From NCBI GenBank assembly GCA_035524595.1, contig DATKOP010000024.1:1-33354 (forward strand): a DNA stretch of 33,354 bases. Direction: 5' to 3'. The notes under the pieces are model-generated. The model was not told the DNA's origin and made no database searches. It was given only the letters and a program-made list of their open reading frames with translations. How positions within the stretch are numbered: position 1 is the first letter of the stretch; each line of letters opens with the position of its first letter. The translations under genes and the position numbers were made by a program. Source of the stretch: CAIKZZ01 sp035524595. Lineage in GTDB: Bacteria; Pseudomonadota; Gammaproteobacteria; Steroidobacterales; Steroidobacteraceae. Below, in pieces: positions 7,393 through 15,592 of this stretch.

Positions 7393-9633
7393 TCAGGCCG
7401 GCGCCGGACCGGCCGGTGAACGCGGGCGCGCCTCGCGGCCCACCGCCTGGATCGCGCGCTCGGCCTCGGCGAGCAGCTCCTGCGGCGTGTAGGGCTTCGC
7501 GACGCAGCCGTCGGCGTCGGCGGCGAAGCACGCGGCGCGCTCGGCGTCGCTCATGCGGCCGGTCACGATCAGCACCGCGGTGCGCGGCCGGCCGAGCTCG
7601 CGCTCGAGCGCGCGGATGTGCTTGAGCGCCCCGAGGCCGTCGAGGCCGGGCATCTGCCAGTCGAGCAGCACCACGTCGAAGATGCCCTGCTCCCAGGCCG
7701 CGACCGCCTCGAGTCCCGTTCCGACCGCCTCGACGCGGCCGAATCCGTCCTCCTCGAGGAGCTCGCGCAGCAGTTGCCGGTTGCCGGCGTGATCGTCGGC
7801 GACCAGCACCGCGCGGCGCGCGGCGTTGGGCGGCGTGACCGGCGCCGGCGGCGCGCCGGGGTTCAGCCAGCGCGACAGCACGGCCGCGAGCCGGTCGAGG
7901 TCGACGGGCTTCTCGACGACGGCATCGGCGCCGGCCGCGAGGCAGCGCGCGCGGTCGTCCGGCATCGCACTCGCCGTCAGCACGACGATCGGCGTCGGCG
8001 CGCGGCCGGCCACGCGCTCGTGCGCGCGAAGCTCGGCGATGGCGCTCAGCCCGTCGATCACGGGCATGCGCCAGTCGACGAGCAGCAGGTCGTAGGGCGC
8101 GGCGAGCGCCGCCGCGAGCAGCGCGCGGCCGTCTTCGACCGCGACCACCGGCGCGCAGCCGGCCTCGCGCAGGAAGCGCGCGAGCAGCTCGCGCGTCTCG
8201 GCGAGGTCCTCGGCGACGAGTATCGAGCCGCGGAACGCCTCGGGGACGCGCGCGCCGAAGCGCACCGCGGGTGGTGGCGCGCTCGCCGCCGGCTCGACCG
8301 GCACCTCGAACCAGAACACCGAGCCCTCGCCCGGCGCGCTCTTCACGCCGATCCGCCCGCCCATGCGCTCGACGATCGAGCGGTTGATCGCGAGCCCGAG
8401 CCCGGCACCGCCGCCGCGTGCGCCGTCCGGGCCGACCTGCGCGAACGCCTGGAAGAGCCGCGCCTGCGACTCGGCCGCGATGCCGACGCCCGTGTCGGCG
8501 ACCTCGATCCTGAGCCACAGCCCGGGTTCCGCGACCGCGGCGCGCCGGATCGCGAGCTGCACGCGCCCGTGCGGCGTGTAGCGCAGCGCGTTGACGCCGA
8601 AGTTCAGCAGCATCTGCCGCAGGCGCTCGCGGTCGGCGTGCACGCGCCCCGGCAGCGTCGCATCGAGCGAGGCCAGGATCTCGAGGTCGCGCGACTCGCG
8701 GTGGCTCCTGAGCAGCCCGACGACCTCGTCGAGCAGCTCGGCCGGCGCGAAGTCCGACGCGTGCAGCGTCAGGCGCCCGGCGTCGATGCTCGCGACGTCG
8801 AGGAGGTCGTTGACGATCGCGAGCAGCGCGCCGCCGGCGCTCTTGATGCGCTCGAGCGACTCCGCGCGGCGCCGCTCGGTCTCGTCGCGCAGCAGCAGGT
8901 CGCTGTAGCCGAGGATCACCGTCAGCGGCGTGCGCAGCTCGTGGCTCATGTGGCCGAGGAAGTGCGACTTCGCCTCGCTCGACACCCGCAGCTGCTCGTT
9001 CAGGCGGTCGAGCGCGTCGCGCTCCGCCCGCAGGCGCGCCACGAGCTCGGCGTTCTCGCGCGCGAGCCTGAGCTGCTCGCGCGTCGAGCGCGCCGCGCGC
9101 GCTGCGGCGCCGGCCATCACGAGCAGGAAGATCAGGTAGATGACGCCGAGCAGCTGGCGCGGCCAGAAGCCGGTCGCGATCTGCCAGGCCGCCATCGGCA
9201 GCACGAACGGCACCGCGAGCGCGGCGTAGGCGCCGCCGACCGCCGACAGCGCGCCGAGGCCCGCGGCGAGCGCCGCGATCAGGCACATCATCGTCAGCGT
9301 CTCGCGCACCGGCTGGTTGACGGGCAAGAGCACCGTCCCGCCAAGCGACCAGATCGCGCCGACCAGCATCGCGAGGCCGAGGAACAGCCACAGCCAGCGG
9401 CGCGCCTCGGCGGGGCCGCGCGGGTGCGCGAGATAGCGGTGGCTCGCGAACGCGCGCGCGCCGGCCAGCAATCCGAGCGCGGTGACCCAGGTGATGCGCG
9501 CGCCGGCGGAAACCGTCGGCCCCATCGCGAGGGCGACGACCGTCGCGGCCGGCACCGTCGCCGCGGCCGGCGCGTACAGCAGGCGGCACATCAGTGCCAC
9601 CTGGTCCGGCAACAGCTCGTCTTCCCCCCGCAT
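7393..9633 (-). CDS. Hybrid sensor histidine kinase with two receiver domains
   Basis: A 746-residue membrane sensor. About six hydrophobic segments lie between residues 20 and 177, with no recognisable extracytoplasmic sensor domain, followed by a coiled coil (about 183-222). The HisKA domain has phosphoacceptor His231 in GHMSHELRTPLT. The ATPase domain has an N box (Asn344-Asn348), G1 ADTGVGI (379-385) and G2 GAGLGLAI (409-416). Two response-regulator receiver domains follow: REC1 about 470-590 (Asp520 in LLVDWRMP, Lys575) and REC2 about 607-730 (Asp658 in LLDWQMP, Lys713). There is no DNA-binding output and no regulator gene beside it, so the phosphate must pass to an Hpt or regulator encoded elsewhere. 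The signal is unknown. Confidence 0.95.
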   Translation of the reverse strand: MRGEDELLPDQVALMCRLLYAPAAATVPAATVVALAMGPTVSAGARITWVTALGLLAGARAFASHRYLAHPRGPAEARRWLWLFLGLAMLVGAIWSLGGTVLLPVNQPVRETLTMMCLIAALAAGLGALSAVGGAYAALAVPFVLPMAAWQIATGFWPRQLLGVIYLIFLLVMAGAAARAARSTREQLRLARENAELVARLRAERDALDRLNEQLRVSSEAKSHFLGHMSHELRTPLTVILGYSDLLLRDETERRRAESLERIKSAGGALLAIVNDLLDVASIDAGRLTLHASDFAPAELLDEVVGLLRSHRESRDLEILASLDATLPGRVHADRERLRQMLLNFGVNALRYTPHGRVQLAIRRAAVAEPGLWLRIEVADTGVGIAAESQARLFQAFAQVGPDGARGGGAGLGLAINRSIVERMGGRIGVKSAPGEGSVFWFEVPVEPAASAPPPAVRFGARVPEAFRGSILVAEDLAETRELLARFLREAGCAPVVAVEDGRALLAAALAAPYDLLLVDWRMPVIDGLSAIAELRAHERVAGRAPTPIVVLTASAMPDDRARCLAAGADAVVEKPVDLDRLAAVLSRWLNPGAPPAPVTPPNAARRAVLVADDHAGNRQLLRELLEEDGFGRVEAVGTGLEAVAAWEQGIFDVVLLDWQMPGLDGLGALKHIRALERELGRPRTAVLIVTGRMSDAERAACFAADADGCVAKPYTPQELLAEAERAIQAVGREARPRSPAGPAPA

Positions 9634-9682
9634 CGGGAAATTGTGCGCCAGTCGCGGGTCCCGCCGGTAGGCGGGGCGCGCC

Positions 9683-10528
9683 CTACTGGGTCAACCTACC
9701 GTCGCGAAAGTCCCGCACCGCCTGCTCGATCTCGGCGACCGTGTTCATGACGAACGGCCCGTAGTGCACGACCGGCTCCCCGAGTGGCCGGCCGCCGATC
9801 ACGAGGAGGCGCGTCGCGCGCGCGGCCGCGGCGAGCTCGAGCGCATCGCCGTCGGTGAGCCGCGCGAGCTGGCCCTTGCCGACCTTCTCGCCCGCGATCA
9901 CGGCCTCGCCCTCGAACACGTAGGCGACGAGCGTGTGGCCGGGCTCGGTCGCGAGATTCAGCGTCGCGCCCGCCTCGAGGCCGACGTCGAGGTAGGTGGG
10001 TGCCGTCCGGCCGCCCGCGATCGGGCCGGCGACGGCCGCGCCGCCTGCGAGCGGCCGAAAGCTCCCGGCGACGACGCGCACGGTCGCGCCGCGCGCCTCG
10101 GCGCGCGGCACGCGCTCGGGCTCGAGGTCCTGGTAGGCGGCGGGCTTCATCTTCTCGGCCGCCGGCAGGTTGATCCACAGCTGGAAGCCCCGCATCCGGC
10201 CCGCGACCTGCTGCGGCATTTCCGAGTGGATGATGCCGCGGCCGGCCGTCATCCACTGCACGCCGCCGGCCTTCAGGTCGCCGCGGTGCCCGAGGTGGTC
10301 CTCGTGCAGCATGTGGCCGTCGAGCATGTAGGTGACCGTCTCGAAGCCGCGGTGCGGGTGCGACGGGAAGCCGGCGATGTAGTCGCCGGCATCGCTCGAG
10401 TCGAACTCGTCGAGCAGCAGGAACGGGTCGAGCCCCTGCTCGGGGCTGATGACGCGCGTCAGGCGCACGCCGCCGCCGTCCGAGGTGGGCCGTCCGGTGA
10501 CCAGGCTTTCGATGCGACGCGGTGTCAT
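9683..10528 (-). CDS. Pirin family protein
   Basis: A 281-residue bicupin of the pirin family; some members show quercetin 2,3-dioxygenase activity, but the cellular role of most bacterial ones is unclear. The N-terminal cupin has all four metal ligands: His57 and His59 in FPSHPHRGFETVTYML, and His101 and Glu103 in GRGIIHSEMP. The C-terminal cupin ends with GRPLGEPVVHYGPFVMNT, a family signature. The ATG at 10526-10528 follows a strong AAGGAG six bases upstream. It begins 11 bases after azoR, so the two form an operon that probably answers to the divergent LysR regulator. Confidence 0.95.
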   Translation of the reverse strand: MTPRRIESLVTGRPTSDGGGVRLTRVISPEQGLDPFLLLDEFDSSDAGDYIAGFPSHPHRGFETVTYMLDGHMLHEDHLGHRGDLKAGGVQWMTAGRGIIHSEMPQQVAGRMRGFQLWINLPAAEKMKPAAYQDLEPERVPRAEARGATVRVVAGSFRPLAGGAAVAGPIAGGRTAPTYLDVGLEAGATLNLATEPGHTLVAYVFEGEAVIAGEKVGKGQLARLTDGDALELAAAARATRLLVIGGRPLGEPVVHYGPFVMNTVAEIEQAVRDFRDGRLTQ

Positions 10529-10539
10529 CAGTGTCTCCT

Positions 10540-11154
10540 TCAGGCCGCGATGCGCGCGGCGAGTGAGTCGATTTCCTGGCCGGCGCGCGCGAGCGCGGCG
10601 TTGCGCGGCGCCTCGCCGAGCGCGAGGCCCTCGGCGTACACGACCTCGAGTTCGGTGATGCCGACGAAGGCGAGCATCGTGCGCACGTACGGCACGAGGT
10701 GGTCCTGCGGCCGGTCGCGGTGTATTCCGCCGCGCGTCGTCACGAGCGTCGCGCGCTTGTCGCGCAGCAGGCCCTCGGGGCCGTTCGCGGTGTAGCGGAA
10801 CGTGACGCCGGCGCGCGCGATCGTGTCGAACCAGCTCTTGAGCGTCGAGGGCGCGCCGAAGTTGTACATCGGCGCCGCGATCACGACGTGGTGCGCGCGC
10901 AGGAGCTCGCCGAGCACCGCATCGGCGTCGGCGGCGATCGCGTCCTCGGCCGGCGAGCGCGCGGCGGCGGGCTTGGCGGTCGCGCTCAGGCGCGCGGCGT
11001 CGAGGTGCGGCAGCGGCTCGCGGTCGAGGTCGCGGCGCACGAGCACGAGCTCAGCGTCGCGGGCCCTCAGGCCCTCGACGAGGCGGTTGGCGAGCGCGGT
11101 CGAGGCGGCGTTCGCACCGCCAAGACTCGAGTTGATCTGCAGGATCGTCTTCAT
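10540..11154 (-). CDS. azoR: FMN-dependent NADH:quinone oxidoreductase / azoreductase AzoR
   Basis: A 204-residue flavodoxin-fold enzyme that reduces quinones, and azo dyes in vitro, by two-electron transfer from NAD(P)H through FMN. The FMN-binding segment PMYNFGAPSTLKSWFD (95-110), then TIARAGVTFRYTANGPEGLL, is diagnostic of AzoR. TTRGGIH (139-145) forms the second flavin loop. Length matches the family (about 200). An SD-like GAAGG lies five bases before ATG 11152-11154. The gene is divergent from a LysR regulator and is followed by the pirin gene, an arrangement that suggests induction by quinones or other electrophiles; that is inferred from context. Confidence 0.95.
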   Translation of the reverse strand: MKTILQINSSLGGANAASTALANRLVEGLRARDAELVLVRRDLDREPLPHLDAARLSATAKPAAARSPAEDAIAADADAVLGELLRAHHVVIAAPMYNFGAPSTLKSWFDTIARAGVTFRYTANGPEGLLRDKRATLVTTRGGIHRDRPQDHLVPYVRTMLAFVGITELEVVYAEGLALGEAPRNAALARAGQEIDSLAARIAA

Positions 11155-11181
11155 GGGGGCCTTCGGATGTACCAGCGGGAG

Positions 11182-11211
11182 TTGTCAATTTATATCCGAT
11201 TCATAGATAAT
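11182..11211. promoter_or_regulatory. Overlapping divergent promoters for azoR-pirin and the LysR regulator
   Basis: This is the only AT-rich stretch for several kilobases. Plus strand: TTGTCA (11182-11187), an 18-base spacer and GATAAT (11206-11211) make a sigma70-type promoter for the LysR gene. Minus strand: TATAAA (plus 11189-11194) is a candidate -10 for azoR. A loose dyad TATC-N9-GATA (11193-11209) lies across both and could be a regulator site of the T-N11-A kind. These are sequence-based guesses. Confidence 0.45.
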
Positions 11212-11232
11212 CAACGCTGTCGAGTTGGTCAA

Positions 11233-11255
11233 AATGATCTGATTTCTAGATCATT
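11233..11255. promoter_or_regulatory. Inverted repeat (probable operator) directly before the LysR start codon
   Basis: A perfect 8-base inverted repeat, AATGATCT (11233-11240) and AGATCATT (11248-11255), with a 7-base spacer, ends one base before the LysR gene ATG. Symmetry, spacing and place suit a LysR-family autoregulatory site that would block both transcription and ribosome entry; no Shine-Dalgarno sequence is seen there. Confidence 0.5.
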
Positions 11256-11256
11256 C

Positions 11257-12183
11257 ATGGGATCGTTGCCAAGAACCTCGCTCGAACAATGGGCAGTGCT
11301 CGCGTCGGTCGTCGACGAGGGCAGCTTCGCGGCCGCGGGCGAAGCGCTCGATCGCAGCCAGTCGGCCGTCTCGTACGCGATCAAGGAGCTGCAGTCGTCG
11401 CTGCCGGTGCCGCTCACCGAAACCAAGGGGCGGCGGACCGTGCTGACGCCGGCGGGCGCGACGCTGCTGCGGCGCGCGCGCGCGGTGCTGGCCGACGTCG
11501 AGAGCCTAGAGTCGCTCGCCGGCAACCTCGCCGCCGGCTGGGAGAGCGAGATCGCGATCGCGGTCGACCTCATCTTCCCGCCGCGATTGCTGGTCGCGGC
11601 ACTCGGCGCCTTCGGGCCCGTGTGCCGGGCGACGCGCGTCGAGGTCATCGAGACGGTGCTCTCGGGCACGACCGAGGCGCTGTTGCGGCGCGAAGTCGAC
11701 CTCGCGATCGTCGGCGCGCTGCCGCCCGGATTCCTGGGGCCGCGGCTGATGAGCGTCGAGTTCGTGCCGGTCGCGCATCGCGAGCATCCGCTCCACGCGC
11801 TCGGCCGGCCGCTCGAGTTCGAGGACCTGAAGCGCGAGCGGCAGATCGTCGTTCGCGACAGCGGCTCGCGCCGCCGCATCGATTCGGGCTGGCTCGGCGC
11901 CGAGCAACGCTGGACCGTCTCGCACGTCAAGACCTCGATCGAGATCCTAAAGAGCGGGCTCGGCTTCGCGTGGGTGCCGCGCGAGCACGTCGCCGAGGAG
12001 CTCGCAAGCGGCCTGCTCGTGCCGCTTAGCCTCGCGGTCGCGGCGAGCCGCAGCGTCGACATCCACCTCGTGTTCGCCGACCACGCCGCCGCGGGTCCCG
12101 CGACCCGCGAGCTCGCGCGCCTCATCACGACGCTGTGCAGCGCGGCGACGTCGCCTTTGCCGTCGCGACCGAATCCATCGTAA
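11257..12183 (+). CDS. LysR family transcriptional regulator
   Basis: A 308-residue LysR-type regulator. The winged helix-turn-helix occupies about residues 8-66 (SLEQWAVLASVVDEGSFAAAGEALDRSQSAVSYAIKEL, then LTPAGATLLRRA), followed by a linker helix and a periplasmic-binding-protein-like effector domain from about 90 to 295. ATG 11257 gives the standard N-terminus just before the HTH; no ribosome-binding site is visible. It reads away from azoR and the pirin gene, and LysR proteins commonly regulate the divergent neighbour, so azoR-pirin is its likely target. The inducer is unknown. The last 20 residues are less family-like. Confidence 0.93.
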   Translation: MGSLPRTSLEQWAVLASVVDEGSFAAAGEALDRSQSAVSYAIKELQSSLPVPLTETKGRRTVLTPAGATLLRRARAVLADVESLESLAGNLAAGWESEIAIAVDLIFPPRLLVAALGAFGPVCRATRVEVIETVLSGTTEALLRREVDLAIVGALPPGFLGPRLMSVEFVPVAHREHPLHALGRPLEFEDLKRERQIVVRDSGSRRRIDSGWLGAEQRWTVSHVKTSIEILKSGLGFAWVPREHVAEELASGLLVPLSLAVAASRSVDIHLVFADHAAAGPATRELARLITTLCSAATSPLPSRPNPS

Positions 12184-12212
12184 CGTGGCGCAACCTCGCC
12201 TGGAGTCCGCGC

Positions 12213-12779
12213 ATGCTGCATCGCCGAAACCTCGCCCTGCTCGCCGCCCTCACGCCGCTCGCCACCGCGCTCGGCGGCACGCCGATCGGCGTCAAGCCCG
12301 GCCTCTGGGAGATGACCGTCGACCGCGACACGAAGGGCGGCCCCGCGGCGCCGGCGATGGCCTCGATGCCGCCCGATGCGCTCGATCGCCTGCCGCCGGA
12401 GATGCGCGCGCGCATCGAGGCACAGATGAAGCAGCGCGCCGAGGGCGGCGGTTCGGGCCACGAGGTCTACCAGCACTGCATCACGCAGGCCGACCTCGAC
12501 AAGCCGCTCTTCAAGCAGCACGACGACCCGAGCTGCAAGATGACGCCGGTGACGCAGACGAGCTCGAAGATGGAATACAGCTTCGAGTGCAATCACGAAG
12601 GCCAGCGCCAGACCGGGCGCATCAGCTTCAGCGCCTCCGACTCCGAGCACGTCAGCGGCACGACCGTCATGAACGCGCAGGCCGCCGGCCGCGACATGAC
12701 CGTCAGCATGAAGATCGCCGGCAAGTGGGTCGGCGCGAGCTGCGGGGACATCACGACGCGCAAGAAGCCCGCCGGTTAA
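12213..12779 (+). CDS. Exported DUF3617 domain protein
   Basis: A 188-residue protein with a signal peptide (MLHRRNLALLAALTPLATALGG). The mature part begins with KPGLWEMTVDRD, the usual opening of DUF3617 proteins, which are common in proteobacteria and have no known function. Four cysteines in the mature region (89, 108, 126, 177) could form two disulfides, in keeping with a periplasmic location. GGAG at 12202-12205, seven bases before ATG 12213, decides this start over an in-frame ATG 26 codons upstream that would overlap the LysR gene and bury the signal peptide. It lies 29 bases after the LysR gene and may be read through from it. Confidence 0.85.
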   Translation: MLHRRNLALLAALTPLATALGGTPIGVKPGLWEMTVDRDTKGGPAAPAMASMPPDALDRLPPEMRARIEAQMKQRAEGGGSGHEVYQHCITQADLDKPLFKQHDDPSCKMTPVTQTSSKMEYSFECNHEGQRQTGRISFSASDSEHVSGTTVMNAQAAGRDMTVSMKIAGKWVGASCGDITTRKKPAG

Positions 12780-12800
12780 CGAGCCGCCGCGGCACTGGGC

Positions 12801-12819
12801 TATAGTCAAACGATCGTTT
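12801..12819 (+). promoter_or_regulatory. Candidate -10 element and 12-base palindrome before the CsgG-like gene
   Basis: TATAGT (12801-12806) is followed one base later by the perfect palindrome AAACGATCGTTT (12808-12819), 25 bases before the ATG. A repressor bound there would cover the expected transcription start. No clear -35 hexamer is present, so the promoter would be activator-dependent or weak. Confidence 0.4.
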
Positions 12820-12844
12820 CGCCCTCATTTCTAGGGAGAGAAAA

Positions 12845-13795
12845 ATGGCATTTCGGCACCTGCTGCGACTCACCCTGACCACCGGCGCCTGCGCGCTCGT
12901 GCTCGCACCGATTGCCCCGAAGGCCGAGACCGCGCAGCAGGAGCGCAGCAAGAAGGAAGCCGAGATCCCGACCTGCACCAAGAAGTACGGCACGATCGCG
13001 GTCGTCGAGCCCGAGCGCAACTGGTGGGCCGAGTACCACCTCGGATCGCCGGAGGCGCTGCTCAAGATCTACGTCAGCAAGTCCGGCTGCTTCACGCTCG
13101 TCGATCGCGGCAAGGGCATGCAGGCGGCGAAGGCCGAGCGCGAGCTCGCGGCCTCCGGTGAGCTGCGCGGGCGCAGCAACGTCGGCAAGGGCCAGGTCAA
13201 GGCCGCCGACTACGTGCTGGTCCCGGACCTCGTCTCGCAGAACAAGAACGCCGGCGGCAACCGCATCGGCGGCATCCTCGGCGGCCTCGTGGGCGGCGCG
13301 GCCGGCGCGGTGGTCGGCGGCATCAACCTGAAGAAGAAGACCGCCGACGTGACGCTGACGGTGACCGACGTGCGCTCCTCCGAGCAGGTCGTGCTCAGCG
13401 AGGGCCACTCGACCAAGACCGACCTCGGCTGGGGCGCGGGCGGCGGGCTCTTCGGCGGCGGCGCGTTCGCCGCGGGCGGCGCGACCGGCTACGACAACAC
13501 CGAGATCGGCCAGGTGATCTCGCTCGCCTACCTGCAGGCGTACACCGACATGATCGGCAAGTTCGCCGAGCTGCCGGACAGCGCGAGCGCCGCGAACGCC
13601 CAGCAGTCCGTCACGATGGCCAAGCCCGGGCGCATGTACGCGAGCGCCGATCCCAAGAGCAAGGTCGTGCGCACGCTCGACCCCGGCATGATGCTGTACC
13701 CGACGGGCGAGAAGAAGGACATCATGTGGGAGGTCGAGGACGAGCTCGGCAACAAGGGCTGGGTGTCCTCGGTGCTGTTCCAGCTCGCGAAGTAG
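12845..13795 (+). CDS. Exported CsgG/HfaB-like protein with C-terminal SH3-like region
   Basis: A 316-residue exported protein. Residues 1-27 form a signal peptide without a lipobox. The core (about 48-240) resembles CsgG/HfaB-family proteins: FTLVDRGKGMQAAKAERELA, then AADYVLVPDLVSQNKNAGG, a glycine-rich stretch (138-160), KKKTADVTLTVTDVRSSEQV and a second glycine-rich stretch (197-214). Residues 255-316 (SVTMAKPGRMYASADPKSKV through WEVEDELGNKGWVSSVLFQL) look like a bacterial SH3 domain, which often binds cell wall. True CsgG is a lipoprotein secretion pore for curli; the missing lipidation Cys and added SH3 region argue for a different envelope role. AGGGAG six bases before the ATG supports the start. 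Its TAG is 3 bases from the convergent stop of the ligase gene. Confidence 0.75.
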   Translation: MAFRHLLRLTLTTGACALVLAPIAPKAETAQQERSKKEAEIPTCTKKYGTIAVVEPERNWWAEYHLGSPEALLKIYVSKSGCFTLVDRGKGMQAAKAERELAASGELRGRSNVGKGQVKAADYVLVPDLVSQNKNAGGNRIGGILGGLVGGAAGAVVGGINLKKKTADVTLTVTDVRSSEQVVLSEGHSTKTDLGWGAGGGLFGGGAFAAGGATGYDNTEIGQVISLAYLQAYTDMIGKFAELPDSASAANAQQSVTMAKPGRMYASADPKSKVVRTLDPGMMLYPTGEKKDIMWEVEDELGNKGWVSSVLFQLAK

Positions 13796-13798
13796 CCC

Positions 13799-15592
13799 TC
13801 AGGCCGCACCGAGGAGCGCGAGCACGGCGCTCCTCGCCGCGGCGCCGTGCACGAGCAGCGCGAGCGTGTCCCCGGGCCGCGCCCACTCGAGCGCGCAACG
13901 CGCGGCCTCGATCTCGGACCCGCGCACCGGCAGCGATGCTTCCGGCATTCCGGCGCGCAGCAGCGCCGTGCGGATGATCCGCGGGATCTCGCCCGGCGCC
14001 CGCCCGCGCAGGTGCGACTCGTTTTCCTTGACGACGACGAGGTCCGGCCGAAACCCCGCGGCGACCCGCGCGAGTGCCTCGATGTCGGCGTCCTGGCGGT
14101 TGCCGGCGTGGCCGAGCAGCAGCCCGAGGCGCCCGTCGCCGCGCAGCGCTTCGGCGACCGACAGCAGCCCCGTCAGCCCCTCGGGGTTGTGCGCGTAGTC
14201 GACGAGCACCTGCACGCCACCGACCCTGAAGCGCATCAAACGCCCGGCGTTGTCGGCAGGATCCGCGCCGAAGCGCGCGAACACGGCGGCGATCGTCGCC
14301 GGCGCAAGCCCCAGCGCCATCGCCGCGAGCGCGGCGCCGGCGAGGTTCTCGACGTTGTAGCGCGCGGCGCCGCCGACGGCGATCGGCATCGCGGCGACGG
14401 CGCCGAGGTCATGCTCGGCGCCCGAGTGCGCGACGACGAGCCGCCCGGCGCGCACGCCCGCCGCTCCCCCGCCCCGCGCGCGGTGCGCCGCAAGCATCGG
14501 GGCATCGGCATCCGCGCCGAACCAGCCGAGCGGGGGCGCGCGCCCGTAGCGCTGCGCCAGCCCGCCCGCCCGCCCCCGCAACAGCGCATCGCCGGCGTTC
14601 AGCACCAGGAGCCCTTCCGGCGGCACGACCGAGGCGACTGCGAGCTTGACGTCGGCGAGACCGTCGAGGTCGTCGATGCCGTACTCGCCGAAGTGATCGG
14701 AGCTGACGTTGGTGACGATCGCGACGCGCGCCTGCGACACCGCAATGCCGCGGCGCAGGATGCCGCCGCGCGCCGTCTCGAGCACCGCCGCCTCGACGCG
14801 CCGGTCGCGCAGCACGAGTCGCGCACCGGCCGGGCCCGAGTAGTCCCCGGCCGCCAGCCGCTCGCCGTCGACGAACACCCCGTCCGTGCAGTTGTAGCCG
14901 GCGCGCCAGCCGTGCGCCTGCGCGCACGCGGCGATGAGGCGCACCGTCGTCGTCTTGCCGTTCGAGCCGGTCACGAGCGCGATCGGGATGTCGCCAAGCG
15001 CTGCCCACTCGACGGCGGCCGCGGCGGGCAGCGATGCGAGCGGGTAGTCGCGGCCGCGCGCGCCGGCGCCGAGCGTGAGGCATTGCTCGTCGAGCGCGAA
15101 CGGGAGGTGGCGCGCGCGCGCCGCCGCGAGCAGCGGTGCGAGCGCCGGGCGCGCCTCGGCCTGCGCGAGCACCGCGAGGCGCGTGAGCGCCGCAGGTTCC
15201 TCGATTACCGGCGCCACCACCGACGCGGGGTCCGCGGCGTTCTCGAGCGCGGCCGCGAGGAGCGCCGCCTCGAGCGATGCGCATCGCTCGGGCTCGCGCT
15301 CGGCGAGCGAGGCGCAGAGCGCCCACTCGTTGAGCTCGGTCGCCGTGTAGAGCTGGTCGACGGGCGCGGCCAGCGCGAGCGACGTCCCGCCGCGGTGCGG
15401 CCGGACCGCGACCGCGGACTCGCTCCAGCCGAGGTGCGCGCGGCCGCGCGCGACCCGCGCGCGCCAGCGCGCGATCAGCTCCGGATCCGCGCGCTCCCTG
15501 ACCTCGAGCACCGCGCCCGGCGCCGCGAAGAACAGGTTGGCGCCCAGCAGCCGCCGCGAGTCGTCGAACGGCGGCGCGGGCGGCGCGTTCAG
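13799..15592 (-). CDS. Mur-ligase-only cyanophycin-synthetase-like protein
   Basis: A 597-residue protein homologous to the C-terminal Mur-ligase half of CphA but without its ATP-grasp half. The P-loop is VTGSNGKTTT (208-217), followed by CphA-like landmarks: YNCTDGVFVDGERLAAGDYSG, LETARGGILRRG (271-282) with Glu272, NVSSDHFGEYGIDDL, and the active-site motif VDYAHNPEGL (464-473). All expected catalytic motifs are intact, so it should be an ATP-dependent amide ligase. Residues 1-190 form an N-terminal domain I do not recognise. No ATG, GTG or TTG is near the expected start. The frame overlaps the cphA stop as CTGA with a GGAAG seven bases before, so I chose CTG 15590-15592; the next candidate (GTG at residue 28) would remove the DSRRLLGANLFF segment. 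Substrate is unknown; coupling to cphA implies a role in cyanophycin or a related peptide. Confidence 0.85.
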   Translation of the reverse strand: MNAPPAPPFDDSRRLLGANLFFAAPGAVLEVRERADPELIARWRARVARGRAHLGWSESAVAVRPHRGGTSLALAAPVDQLYTATELNEWALCASLAEREPERCASLEAALLAAALENAADPASVVAPVIEEPAALTRLAVLAQAEARPALAPLLAAARARHLPFALDEQCLTLGAGARGRDYPLASLPAAAAVEWAALGDIPIALVTGSNGKTTTVRLIAACAQAHGWRAGYNCTDGVFVDGERLAAGDYSGPAGARLVLRDRRVEAAVLETARGGILRRGIAVSQARVAIVTNVSSDHFGEYGIDDLDGLADVKLAVASVVPPEGLLVLNAGDALLRGRAGGLAQRYGRAPPLGWFGADADAPMLAAHRARGGGAAGVRAGRLVVAHSGAEHDLGAVAAMPIAVGGAARYNVENLAGAALAAMALGLAPATIAAVFARFGADPADNAGRLMRFRVGGVQVLVDYAHNPEGLTGLLSVAEALRGDGRLGLLLGHAGNRQDADIEALARVAAGFRPDLVVVKENESHLRGRAPGEIPRIIRTALLRAGMPEASLPVRGSEIEAARCALEWARPGDTLALLVHGAAARSAVLALLGAA

